From JBNJDJ01 sp051744845 (GTDB lineage Bacteria > Bacillota > Clostridia > Peptostreptococcales > Acidaminobacteraceae), in assembly GCA_051744845.1 (NCBI GenBank), contig JBNJDJ010000005.1, forward strand, positions 1-61,704: a stretch of 61,704 nt of DNA, written 5' to 3'. Positions 54,251 through 61,704 of the stretch are shown here, piece by piece (positions within the stretch are counted from its first letter, which is position 1; each line of letters opens with the position of its first letter). The notes below the pieces were generated by a model. It was not told the origin of the DNA and did not search any database. It worked only from the letters and a program-made list of their open reading frames with translations. The translations under genes and the position numbers were made by a program.

Positions 54251-55012
54251 CTACAATTCTAGTAATTGATAAACATACTTTACCATTTTATTTAAGTGAA
54301 TATTGAAAATATCAAAATAATACTGTATAACTATTAAAAATGTTATTAAACCTACAAATACTTTTAATGGCAAACCTACTAAAAATACATTCATTCCAGG
54401 CATTGCTTTAGAGAGCAAACCTAAAATTAAATTAGTTATCAAAATAGTTAAAATAAATGGTGCTGCTATTTGTACTCCAACTACGAAAACATTCCCAATA
54501 ATTCTAAAAAGAAAATCTACAGTTTTAAAATTAAAAAGTAACTTCCCAATTGGTAATACTTCGTATGATTTATATAAAGCTTCTATTAATCTATGATGTA
54601 TATTAACTGTAAAAAACATAAGCATTAAAAATAAAAAATACATATTTGCAGTTACAGGTATTTGTGCTTCACTTTGAGGATTAACTACACTAACCATTGC
54701 AAAACCAATATTTCTATCTACAAGTAAACCTGCTATATATACAAAACCAAATGATAAATCAACAACAAAACCTAATAAAAGACCATTTAAAACTTCAATA
54801 GATATAAAATATATAAAATCTAAAAAATTAACTATATTTAAATTGGATATTGTAAATACATAAGGCATCATAATGTAAGTTGTAAAAAATACAAATCCAA
54901 TTTTTCCAATCATTGGTAAACTTTCGTTATTAAAAATAGGTGTTAAAACAAACATAAAAATCATTCTAACTAATACTAAAAGAAAAACAATCCCATAATT
55001 TAAAAATACCAT
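54251..55012 (-). CDS. fliR: Flagellar export protein FliR
   Basis: This 253-residue integral membrane protein is part of the FliP-Q-R export channel. It has about six hydrophobic helices, with GFVYIAGLLVDRNIGFAMV and the conserved ending FNIHLNKMVKY. It is placed by family sequence and by position between fliQ and flhB. Confidence 0.93.
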   Translation of the reverse strand: MVFLNYGIVFLLVLVRMIFMFVLTPIFNNESLPMIGKIGFVFFTTYIMMPYVFTISNLNIVNFLDFIYFISIEVLNGLLLGFVVDLSFGFVYIAGLLVDRNIGFAMVSVVNPQSEAQIPVTANMYFLFLMLMFFTVNIHHRLIEALYKSYEVLPIGKLLFNFKTVDFLFRIIGNVFVVGVQIAAPFILTILITNLILGLLSKAMPGMNVFLVGLPLKVFVGLITFLIVIQYYFDIFNIHLNKMVKYVYQLLEL

Positions 55013-55019
55013 ACTACAC

Positions 55020-55289
55020 CTACAATGTTATTAAATCTATCATATCAAAAATTTCTTTTGTAAATTCCACAAGTGTATTAATAATCCAATTCGATGCAAA
55101 TAATAAAGTAAATAAAATAGCTATTATCTTAGGAACAAATGCTAATGTTTGTTCTTGTATTTGAGTAGTTGCTTGAAAAATTGCAATTATTAAACCTACA
55201 AGCAAACCAACAATCAACATTGGTGAAGCTAACATTAATATAGTTTTTATAGCTAATACAAAAACATCTATTACTTCAGTCTTTCCCAT
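55020..55289 (-). CDS. fliQ: Flagellar export protein FliQ
   Basis: This 89-residue membrane protein has two helices (about 12-38 and 50-72). The conserved ATTQIQEQTLAFVPK loop between them marks the FliQ family. It is part of the FliPQR channel. Confidence 0.95.
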   Translation of the reverse strand: MGKTEVIDVFVLAIKTILMLASPMLIVGLLVGLIIAIFQATTQIQEQTLAFVPKIIAILFTLLFASNWIINTLVEFTKEIFDMIDLITL

Positions 55290-55295
55290 AAAAAC

Positions 55296-56072
55296 CTACC
55301 TTATACTCATAATTAACTTCTCAACAATTAAATTCCATCCATCAACTAATACAAATAATAATATTTTAAATGGTAGAGAAATCATAACTGGTGGAAGCAT
55401 CATCATACCTAGTGCCATTAAAGTTGAAGCGACTATCATATCAATTACTATAAATGGTATAAATAGTAAAAAACCTATTTGAAATCCAGTTTTTAATTCA
55501 CTAATTATAAATGCAGGAATCAATGTTGCTATAGAAACTTCTTCAACTGAAGCAACGTCACTTTTATCGGATATTTTTAAAAATAGCGCTAAATCTTTTG
55601 ATCTTACTTGTCTAAACATAAAATCTTTAACAGGTTTTTTAGCATTTTCTAAAGCAACTTCTTGAGAAATTTCACCATTACTAAAAGGTGTATATGCTGT
55701 ATCAACAACTTCAGTAACAACAGGCATCATAATAAAAAGGGTTAAAAATAAAGCTAATCCTATTAAAACTTGATTAGGTGGTGTTGATTGAAGTGACATA
55801 GCTTTTCTTAAAAGAGAAAATACAATTATAAATCTAGTAAAACAAGTCATCATAATTAAGATTGAAGGTGCTAATCCTAAAATAGTAAGCATTAATACTA
55901 TTTTAATACTATCAGCAACTTCTTGATTTGTATCAGGTTGATTAATTTGTACATCTATTCCTGGAATATCCATCGTATCTTCTTGTGCATAATTTACATT
56001 TAAGAAAGATACAAATAAAGAAATTATAAATATTGTTATTAACAACTTGTTATTTTTTATTAATGCTCTCAT
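55296..56072 (-). CDS. fliP: Flagellar export protein FliP
   Basis: This 258-residue membrane protein is the main ring-forming subunit of the export channel. An N-terminal signal-like helix (to about residue 29) is followed by LTILGLAPSILIMMTCFTR, the conserved TPPNQVLIGLALFLT, and MMMLPPVMISLPFKILLFV. Its start overlaps fliO by 23 bases. Confidence 0.97.
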   Translation of the reverse strand: MRALIKNNKLLITIFIISLFVSFLNVNYAQEDTMDIPGIDVQINQPDTNQEVADSIKIVLMLTILGLAPSILIMMTCFTRFIIVFSLLRKAMSLQSTPPNQVLIGLALFLTLFIMMPVVTEVVDTAYTPFSNGEISQEVALENAKKPVKDFMFRQVRSKDLALFLKISDKSDVASVEEVSIATLIPAFIISELKTGFQIGFLLFIPFIVIDMIVASTLMALGMMMLPPVMISLPFKILLFVLVDGWNLIVEKLIMSIR

Positions 56073-56403
56073 TTTTCTTTCCCCATTTTAGTTTTTCCTT
56101 TAATATTTTATTAAAATTATTATCATCTTCTTTTTTAACTTTGATATTTAAATCATCAACATCATCTATTAATTTAACATCGTCTTTAGTAACTGATAAA
56201 AGATAAGACTTCTTATCTAAAGTAACTAAAGTTAAAAATTTATTATTATCAATCGGTATTTTTTCTATTACTTTTATATTTTTACCACTATATATTTTTT
56301 TATTGAAATTAGCTATCATTTTAGTAAATAAATACACAAAATAAAAGAATATACCTATACCTATTACCAAACCTAATAATGAAATAATTTTTTCAAAATC
56401 CAT
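56050..56403 (-). CDS. fliO: Flagellar export accessory protein FliO/FliZ
   Basis: This 117-residue protein has one membrane helix (about 8-30) and a cytoplasmic part with KVIEKIPIDNNKFLTLVTLD, as in the FliO family, which assists FliP ring assembly. The fliO ribosome site AAGGA lies within a 28-bp palindrome that may hide it (see 56408-56460). Confidence 0.85.
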   Translation of the reverse strand: MDFEKIISLLGLVIGIGIFFYFVYLFTKMIANFNKKIYSGKNIKVIEKIPIDNNKFLTLVTLDKKSYLLSVTKDDVKLIDDVDDLNIKVKKEDDNNFNKILKEKLKWGKKNESINKK

Positions 56404-56407
56404 AATA

Positions 56408-56460
56408 TTCCTTTTTATCTATAGATAAAAAGGAAAAGTATTATAATATACTTCTCCTTT
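56408..56460 (-). promoter_or_regulatory. Two mutually exclusive hairpins between cheY and fliO
   Basis: Bases 56408-56435 are a perfect 28-bp palindrome; as RNA its second half covers the fliO ribosome site. Overlapping it, 56429-56441 pairs with 56448-56460 (13 bp, one G-U in minus-strand RNA) and is followed by TTTTTATC, a terminator-like fold that starts 5 bases past the cheY stop. Both folds need the same CCTTTTTATC segment, so only one can form at a time. Confidence 0.65.
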
Positions 56461-56464
56461 AAGA

Positions 56465-56827
56465 TTAACTTAACGCTTTCTTAACAGCTTCAATTACACG
56501 ATCTGCTTGAAATGGCTTTACGATAAAGTCCTTAGCTCCTGCTTGAATAGCTTCTATAACCATAGCTTGCTGACCCATTGCTGAACACATTACTATTCTT
56601 GCTTCAGGATCATTATCCTTAATAGTTTTTACTGCTTCTATACCGTTTACTTCTGGCATTGTAATATCCATAATAACTAAATCAGGTGAAAGTTCTTTAT
56701 ATTTTTCAATTGCAACTTTTCCATTTTCTGCCTCACCTAAAACCTCATAATCATTTTTGGTTAAGACATCTTTTATCATCATCCTCATAAAAGCTGCATC
56801 ATCTACTATTAATACTCCCTTACCCAT
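56465..56827 (-). CDS. cheY: Chemotaxis response regulator CheY
   Basis: This 120-residue single-domain receiver binds the flagellar switch when phosphorylated. D9/D10, phospho-acceptor D54 in VIMDITMPEVNG, Ser82 (position of the conserved Ser/Thr) and Lys104 in VKPF are all present. It lies between fliY and fliO as in Bacillus. Confidence 0.95.
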   Translation of the reverse strand: MGKGVLIVDDAAFMRMMIKDVLTKNDYEVLGEAENGKVAIEKYKELSPDLVIMDITMPEVNGIEAVKTIKDNDPEARIVMCSAMGQQAMVIEAIQAGAKDFIVKPFQADRVIEAVKKALS

Positions 56828-56842
56828 AATATATTAGCCTCC

Positions 56843-58009
56843 TTAAATCCTTTCAATAATCTTTTGTGCTTTAACAATTTCAGTAATTCTTATACCATAG
56901 TTTTCATCAACAACAACAACTTCCCCTTTAGCAATTTGTTTCCCATTTGCTAAAATTCTTAATGATTCACCAACAACACTATCTAATTCTATTACAGTCC
57001 CTTCTCCAACTTCTAAAATTTCACTTATTTTTTTAACAGTCTTACCTAATTCAACAGAAATCTCTAAAGGAACTTCTTTTATTAAGTCTATATCATTATT
57101 ATAATACTTTGAATCCGATTTGTCATCAAAATTATTTAATTCTAATGGTTGAGCATTTACTTGCTGCTTATTTTGCTTACTTTTAGGTTGTTTTTGTCTA
57201 ACTTGTTGTTGAGCTTTTTGGTTAGTATTTGGTTGATTATTTGAAACATTTGCAGTTTGTTGTTGAGTTTGTTCAACTTGTTGAGTATCTTTTTGTATAT
57301 CTTCTTGCTCAACTTCTTGTTCAACTTCTTGATTACTTTCTTCTTGTTCTGGTGGAGTCATTAATTTTTCGACTAATTGTTTAGCAACTTCTATTGGCAT
57401 AATTTGCATTATCTCACTATCAATTAAATCACCAACAGTCATCTTAAAAGAAGTTATTACAACATTTTCGCTACTATCTAAACCAATATCTGATAAATCA
57501 ATTTCTCCAAGTTTATCGTGAATAGCTTCAGGTGGCTCGATATCTATTTTTTCACCTAACATATCTGAAAGTGATGTTGAAGATGAACCTATCATTTGAT
57601 TCATAGCTTCACTAATAGCACTTAAATGTAGGTCAGTTAATTCTTCAGAAACATCTTTACCATCTCCACCCATCATTAAATCAGTAATTATTTTTACATC
57701 TGGTTCTTTTAAAACCAATAGATTCATACCTTCAATACCAGCTTTATAAGCTATCTTAATTAATATATGCGGAAACTCAAATTCATCTGCCACAGAATTT
57801 AATGAATCAACTTCTACTTTTGGAGTAGTAATATCAACTTTTTCGCCTAAAAGAGTATACAAAGTTGTAGCAGCTGTTCCCATGCTAATGTTTCCAACTT
57901 CACCCATGGCATCTATTTCTTGATCCGTTAACGATTCATCTGGATCATTATCGTCATCATCATTTAACAAGGCATCTATTTCTTCTTGCGATAATACATC
58001 ATCAGCCAT
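56843..58009 (-). CDS. fliY: Flagellar switch protein FliY (CheC-like and FliN fusion)
   Basis: This 388-residue switch protein takes the place of FliN and dephosphorylates CheY-P. It begins with the CheY-binding-type peptide LSQEEIDALL, followed by two phosphatase motifs (MGEVGNISMGTAATTL near 33-50 and ISEAMNQMIGSSS near 135), a Gln/Asn-rich linker (about 225-290), and a C-terminal FliN/SpoA domain (about 305-388, EVPLEISVELGKT). It overlaps fliM by 8 bases. Confidence 0.95.
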   Translation of the reverse strand: MADDVLSQEEIDALLNDDDDNDPDESLTDQEIDAMGEVGNISMGTAATTLYTLLGEKVDITTPKVEVDSLNSVADEFEFPHILIKIAYKAGIEGMNLLVLKEPDVKIITDLMMGGDGKDVSEELTDLHLSAISEAMNQMIGSSSTSLSDMLGEKIDIEPPEAIHDKLGEIDLSDIGLDSSENVVITSFKMTVGDLIDSEIMQIMPIEVAKQLVEKLMTPPEQEESNQEVEQEVEQEDIQKDTQQVEQTQQQTANVSNNQPNTNQKAQQQVRQKQPKSKQNKQQVNAQPLELNNFDDKSDSKYYNNDIDLIKEVPLEISVELGKTVKKISEILEVGEGTVIELDSVVGESLRILANGKQIAKGEVVVVDENYGIRITEIVKAQKIIERI

Positions 58010-59006
58010 CTGTTATGTCTCCTTTCTCTAATACATTTACTACTTTTATAGCTACATTGTTTTTAGAGCGACCAGGAACCGCCTTGAATTTTAATTCTTG
58101 GTCTACAAATACATCTATATTTTGATCTGCTTTTTTATCTAAAATCAATACATCTCCAGGCGTAACATCTAAAAGTTCGTCTACACTTATTTTAGTACTA
58201 CCTACAATAGCTTTTACTAATAAATTACTTTTAGAAATTTGATCAGATATAGATTTTTTTTCTTTTTCCGAAAGCTCTTTTTCGGCAACATCTGAAAACC
58301 ATAATTTAGAACTTAAATTAGGCAATAAAGGTTCTATAACTTTGTGTGGCAGACATATATTCATCATACCTTCAGATTCATTTATTTTTATATTTAAAGT
58401 TATTAATGCTATTGATTCGGTCGGAGAAACTATTTGCGCAAATTGCGAATTAGTTTCAATTTCTTTTAATTTAGGATTTAGTTCGATAATATTTTCCCAT
58501 GAATCTTTCATTAAATTTAAAAATTTCTTTAAAAAAGTTTTTAAAAGAGAGACTTCTATATCTGTTAGAGACCTATCAACATTATCAGTGTTTTTATCTT
58601 CTCCTCCACCTAAAACTCTTTCAATCATGCTAAAAACTACATCTGAAGATAACTCTACTATTATTTCGCCTTCCAAAGGTTCTAAATTTACTATACCTAA
58701 GATGGCTGGATTAGAAATAGAATTACTAAACTCATTAAAAATTAAGGACTGAGTAGATAATACTTCTACTTCAGTAAAAGTTCTTAAATATCCAGATAAG
58801 AAATTGTTTAAAAGTCTTGAATAATTGTCATGTATATTTTCTAAAGTCCTTAATTGCTCTTTAGCAAATTTATCAGGACGTTTAAAATCGTATTTTCTTA
58901 CCTTTTTTTCTTTTTCCTCTTCTTCTATTTCTTCAACATCTACTTCTCCAGTATTTAAGGCGGTTAAGAGTTCATCAATTTCATTTTGCGATAGTACTTC
59001 AGACAT
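58002..59006 (-). CDS. fliM: Flagellar switch protein FliM
   Basis: This 334-residue protein is the C-ring core. It has the N-terminal CheY-P-binding peptide VLSQNEIDELL, a middle CheC-like domain from about 45 (FDFKRPDKF-like start KYDFKRPDKF) to 235, and a C-terminal SpoA domain. The start follows GGAGGTGGT. It is coupled to fliY. Confidence 0.96.
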   Translation of the reverse strand: MSEVLSQNEIDELLTALNTGEVDVEEIEEEEKEKKVRKYDFKRPDKFAKEQLRTLENIHDNYSRLLNNFLSGYLRTFTEVEVLSTQSLIFNEFSNSISNPAILGIVNLEPLEGEIIVELSSDVVFSMIERVLGGGEDKNTDNVDRSLTDIEVSLLKTFLKKFLNLMKDSWENIIELNPKLKEIETNSQFAQIVSPTESIALITLNIKINESEGMMNICLPHKVIEPLLPNLSSKLWFSDVAEKELSEKEKKSISDQISKSNLLVKAIVGSTKISVDELLDVTPGDVLILDKKADQNIDVFVDQELKFKAVPGRSKNNVAIKVVNVLEKGDITDG

Positions 59007-59024
59007 TTATACCACCTCCAAAAT

Positions 59025-59447
59025 TTAACCTTGAATAATAAAAACTGGAAAATATACATTTGTAATCGTATCTTCGTCTGTATCTAATTTTTCAATAATC
59101 ATTTGTCTAATTCTTTGTCCTACTCGTTCTTCGCCAGTAGGTTTTTTCAAATCTTCAAAAGAAAAAGATTTCATTATTGTACTAAACTCACTTTTTATAC
59201 TTGTCTTTTGTTTATTTAATTTTGGTAAAATCTCTTCATCTGTATATTCTACAACTACTTTATATTTTAAAATTTTACTATCATCGCTTATATTTGAATA
59301 GTCTTCTTCAAAAGTAAATTCATTATAAATAACTTCTTCATCTCCTGATGAATCAGATCTGAAAACTAAAAAATAACCTGCGACTGCTGCAACAATTAAC
59401 AAAACTACAACAACAGCTATAATAATTATTTTTTTCATTTTATTCAC
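59025..59447 (-). CDS. fliL: Flagellar basal-body protein FliL
   Basis: This 140-residue protein has an N-terminal membrane helix (about 5-28) and a periplasm-side domain. It supports stator function. The C-terminal IRQMIIEKLDTDEDTITNVYF matches FliL proteins. It overlaps motB by 8 bases. Confidence 0.88.
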   Translation of the reverse strand: MNKMKKIIIIAVVVVLLIVAAVAGYFLVFRSDSSGDEEVIYNEFTFEEDYSNISDDSKILKYKVVVEYTDEEILPKLNKQKTSIKSEFSTIMKSFSFEDLKKPTGEERVGQRIRQMIIEKLDTDEDTITNVYFPVFIIQG

Positions 59448-60222
59448 CTTTATCCTCGTCAGTATTTATTTTTCTATCATTGAAAAATGATCTCATAATA
59501 ACTATATCTACTCTTCTATTTTTCTTTCTTCCTTCAGCTGTCTCATTTGAAGCAATCGGATGATATTCCCCATATCCTGAAGCTGATAATCTATTAGGAG
59601 CAATAGAAGATTCATTTAAAAAATACCTTATTACATTTGTTGCTCTAGCAGTTGAAAGTTCCCAATTTGATGGATACCTTAATGAACTTTGCGGAATGTT
59701 ATCTGTATGTCCTTCAACTCTAATTACTTTATCTATAAATTTTTCTTTTTTTAAAATATTACCTATAATTGTCAAAGCTTCTTTAGATGTTTCTTTCAAT
59801 CTAGCTTGACCAGAATTAAAAAGCGCATTATCTGGAAATCTAATAACTAAACCTCTATCAATAATTTCAGCTTTAATATCTATTTCAACATCCATTTCTT
59901 CTAGCTGTTTTTCAACTTCCTCTTTTAAGTCAGATAATGTTTTAGCTTCTTTTGTCTCATTAGTTGTATCATTTTCTGGCATTCCTTTGAAAACTAAAGG
60001 ACTCTCACTTAAAGAAGTACCTCCTTCTAAAACTCCAGCTGAACCTTTAAATGACTGCATTACTGCTTCAAATTTTTTTGCATCAATTTCTGAAAAAGCA
60101 AATAATAAAACAAAGAAACACATTAAAAGGGTAACTAAGTCTCCATATGTAACCATCCAAGCTGGAGCACCACCCCCACCATCATCATTATTATTGTTAA
60201 AATCATCATTCATTATTTTCAT
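59440..60222 (-). CDS. motB: Flagellar motor stator protein MotB
   Basis: This 260-residue protein has one membrane helix (about 22-44) with the essential Asp28 in WMVTYGDLVTLLM, then a plug and linker region and an OmpA-like domain (EGHTDNIPQ, GYGEYHPIASNET). The Gly/Asn-rich start MKIMNDDFNNNNDDGGGG is unusual. Either of two ATGs (60222 or 60213) is possible, since GGAG lies 3 or 12 bases before them. It overlaps the motA end. Coupling ion (H+ or Na+) is not determined. Confidence 0.95.
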   Translation of the reverse strand: MKIMNDDFNNNNDDGGGGAPAWMVTYGDLVTLLMCFFVLLFAFSEIDAKKFEAVMQSFKGSAGVLEGGTSLSESPLVFKGMPENDTTNETKEAKTLSDLKEEVEKQLEEMDVEIDIKAEIIDRGLVIRFPDNALFNSGQARLKETSKEALTIIGNILKKEKFIDKVIRVEGHTDNIPQSSLRYPSNWELSTARATNVIRYFLNESSIAPNRLSASGYGEYHPIASNETAEGRKKNRRVDIVIMRSFFNDRKINTDEDKGE

Positions 60223-60988
60223 CAGCTCCTTCCATTTTCTTACGTTCAGAAGGCGCTAGGAAAGATTTTAACTTTTCTTCAATAATCCTTGGATTTTCAC
60301 CTGCCTGAATTGATAATAAACCTTCGAGCATTATTTCTCTTACTAATAACTCTTGTCCACTTTTATAATCTAATTTGTCAGCTAATGGTAGAAAAATTAA
60401 ATTTGCAAGTAAAGAACCGTAAAAAGTAGTTAATATGGCTACTGCCATTTTAGGACCTATTGTCGATGGATCTTCTAAAGATTGGAGCATAGCTATCAAT
60501 CCAATTAAAGTCCCTATCATACCAAATGCTGGGAAATATTCACCTAGTACTTCAAACATACTTTTCCCATCATTATGCCGTTTAGAAACATTCATTATTT
60601 CACTTTCTAAAATGCTTTGTACTAGTTCTGGATCTGTCCCATCTACAATCAACATAACTCCTTTTTGTAAAAATTCATCATCGATATCTCCTGTTGCATC
60701 TTCTAAAGCAAGTAAGCCTTCTCTTCTTGCAACATTTGCTAATTCAATAATTTTTTCTATAATTGATTGTGGATTAAAATCATTATTTTTAAGTGTTTTA
60801 TTAAATACAGTTCCAATTGATAAAGCTTTTTTTAAAGGAAAAGCTACAAAATAGGAAGCTATTCCTCCTCCAATAACAATAATAACAGAAGCTGGATCAA
60901 TATATGCTCCTAATGCAGCATTGGTCATAATTCCCCAAATTACTAATGCTAATCCTATTATAATTCCACCGAGTGTTGATAGATCCAC
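60206..60988 (-). CDS. motA: Flagellar motor stator protein MotA
   Basis: This 260-residue membrane protein has four helices (about 5-27, 33-52, 148-172, 181-203). The cytoplasmic loop holds ARREGLLALED, the region whose charges contact FliG, and the third helix reads FPAFGMIGTLIGLIAML. The start is GTG, sharing one base with the flbD stop and preceded by GAGGTGA. It is the true flagellar stator, in contrast to the MotA-like gene at 2025-3014. Confidence 0.96.
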   Translation of the reverse strand: MDLSTLGGIIIGLALVIWGIMTNAALGAYIDPASVIIVIGGGIASYFVAFPLKKALSIGTVFNKTLKNNDFNPQSIIEKIIELANVARREGLLALEDATGDIDDEFLQKGVMLIVDGTDPELVQSILESEIMNVSKRHNDGKSMFEVLGEYFPAFGMIGTLIGLIAMLQSLEDPSTIGPKMAVAILTTFYGSLLANLIFLPLADKLDYKSGQELLVREIMLEGLLSIQAGENPRIIEEKLKSFLAPSERKKMEGADENNE

Positions 60989-61182
60989 TATTTCACCTCA
61001 CTTCTATGTATCTTTTGTTTATATTTTATAATTTTTTCTATCACTTCGTCAACTGTTTCTTTTACAACAATTTTATGTCCTGTTGTTAATTTAATAATTG
61101 TGTCAGGCGTTTCATCAATAACTTCTATCAAATCATCATTTAAAACAAATACTTTTTCATTTAGTCTAGTTAATTTTATCAT
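60988..61182 (-). CDS. flbD: Small flagellar protein FlbD/SwrD
   Basis: This 64-residue protein begins MIKLTRLNEKVFVLNDDLI, which is the FlbD-family start. SwrD in Bacillus increases flagellar motor power through the stators. It lies between flgE and motA as expected. The start follows AAGGTGAAAAT. Confidence 0.92.
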   Translation of the reverse strand: MIKLTRLNEKVFVLNDDLIEVIDETPDTIIKLTTGHKIVVKETVDEVIEKIIKYKQKIHRSEVK

Positions 61183-61201
61183 ATTTTCACCTTACTTAAA
61201 A

Positions 61202-61228
61202 GAATACCTAGGAATTTCCTAGGTATTC
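61202..61228 (-). terminator. Intercistronic hairpin between flgE and flbD
   Basis: GAATACCTAGGAA and TTCCTAGGTATTC pair (61202-61214 with 61216-61228). On the minus strand only TTTT follows. It lies 9 bases past the flgE stop and could be a partial terminator or an RNA 3'-end shield for the abundant hook mRNA. Confidence 0.55.
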
Positions 61229-61237
61229 ATCCTAAAT

Positions 61238-61704
61238 TTATCTTTTAAGATTTACTAATTCTTGTAAAATTTCATCTGAAGTTGATATAACTCTTGAATT
61301 AGCTTGAAAACCTCTTTGAGTTGTAATCATCTTAGTAAATTCTTTAGAAAGATCTACATTTGACATTTCTAAAGCACCTGGATTTAACGAACCAAAAGAA
61401 CCTGTAGAAGGTTGTCCTAATTTAGGTGTACCAGAATTTACTGTATCTTTAAATAAATTTCCACCTTCTTTTTGTAATCCAGCCGGATTATCAAAAGTAG
61501 CTAAAGCAATTGTAGCTAAAGTATTCGATTCACCATTTGTATAAACAGCATTTACTTCACCATTTTGCGAAATATTAAATGAGTTAATACTTCCAGCAGA
61601 ATTTCCTTTTACTTCTGCTGCCTTTGCATCTGTTTCCTTTGAATATTGTGTAAGTGCTCTTTCGTTATTATCATTTCCTTGTTTAAAAAATATACTCCTG
61701 TCAA
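61238..61704 (-). CDS. flgE: Flagellar hook protein FlgE (C-terminal part)
   Basis: About 154 C-terminal residues of a hook protein whose start is outside the window. The D0 ending is clear: ALEMSNVDLSKEFTKMI, then TQRGFQANSRVISTSDEIL, with stop at 61238-61240. Upstream is the typical hook region FDNPAGLQKEGGNLF. It is the first flagellar gene seen here; the operon promoter and rod/hook-basal genes must lie further right. Confidence 0.93.
   Translation of the reverse strand, partial: DRSIFFKQGNDNNERALTQYSKETDAKAAEVKGNSAGSINSFNISQNGEVNAVYTNGESNTLATIALATFDNPAGLQKEGGNLFKDTVNSGTPKLGQPSTGSFGSLNPGALEMSNVDLSKEFTKMITTQRGFQANSRVISTSDEILQELVNLKR

Noticed and set aside
1..61704. CRISPR arrays, insertion sequences, prophage, tRNA or rRNA genes
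   Set aside because: No regular spaced repeats, transposase, integrase or phage proteins, and no tRNA-like cloverleaf was seen; base composition looks even across the window.

Overview
The window is one contiguous piece of chromosome from a very AT-rich, Gram-positive, flagellated bacterium, most likely an anaerobic member of the Bacillota (Clostridia or Tissierellia type). The reasons are the Gram-positive replicative polymerase PolC, the HPr kinase HprK, the CheC/CheD/FliY chemotaxis branch, a diphosphate-dependent phosphofructokinase in place of the ATP enzyme, and a gene order from flgE to ribF that follows the long Bacillus-type fla/che plus translation super-operon. I cannot name a genus. 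No mobile element, phage gene, CRISPR array, tRNA or rRNA gene was recognised. Almost all genes lie on the minus strand, so the text runs right to left biologically.

Bases 1-12,200 are a mixed accessory and metabolic region of short transcripts. It holds the start of an OmpR-type response regulator, a HIT hydrolase, a MotA-like/OmpA-like pair that is clearly not the flagellar motor pair, an alpha/beta hydrolase beside PPi-phosphofructokinase, an FMN-dependent 2-hydroxy-acid dehydrogenase, aminopeptidase P, a YjiH-type membrane protein, a POT-family peptide transporter, and a small cobaltochelatase CbiX behind a cobalamin riboswitch. The peptide transporter and the aminopeptidase fit an organism that uses peptides.

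Bases 12,400-23,000 hold the repair and regulation block uvrC-hprK-XRE/cupin regulator and uvrB-uvrA (with a LexA-like box in its promoter). Two plus-strand genes lie here: a membrane protein of unknown function and a soluble chemoreceptor with a C-terminal zinc-binding CZB domain.

Bases 23,000-40,700 hold the translation, isoprenoid and envelope super-operon: rpsB-tsf-pyrH-frr-uppS-cdsA-dxr-rseP-ispG-polC, then rimP-nusA-infB-rbfA-nrnA-ribF. Compared with Bacillus, proS, ylxR, ylxQ and truB are absent from their usual places. The rpsB leader can fold as a pseudoknot, and the rimP-nusA leader carries a terminator-like hairpin directly after a strong promoter; both look like autoregulatory sites.

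Bases 40,700-61,704 hold the flagellar and chemotaxis operon: flgE (partial)-flbD-motA-motB-fliL-fliM-fliY-cheY-fliO-fliP-fliQ-fliR-flhB-flhA-flhF-flhG-pilZ-cheB-cheA-cheW-cheC-cheD-fliA-fapA-small protein-swrB-like gene. Genes overlap or touch almost throughout, so translational coupling is likely. A two-state RNA structure between cheY and fliO could set export-gene expression apart from the switch genes. I found no obviously new multi-gene system. The best candidates for second looks are the non-flagellar stator-like pair, the three leader or intercistronic RNA switches, and the cysteine-rich 2-hydroxy-acid dehydrogenase.
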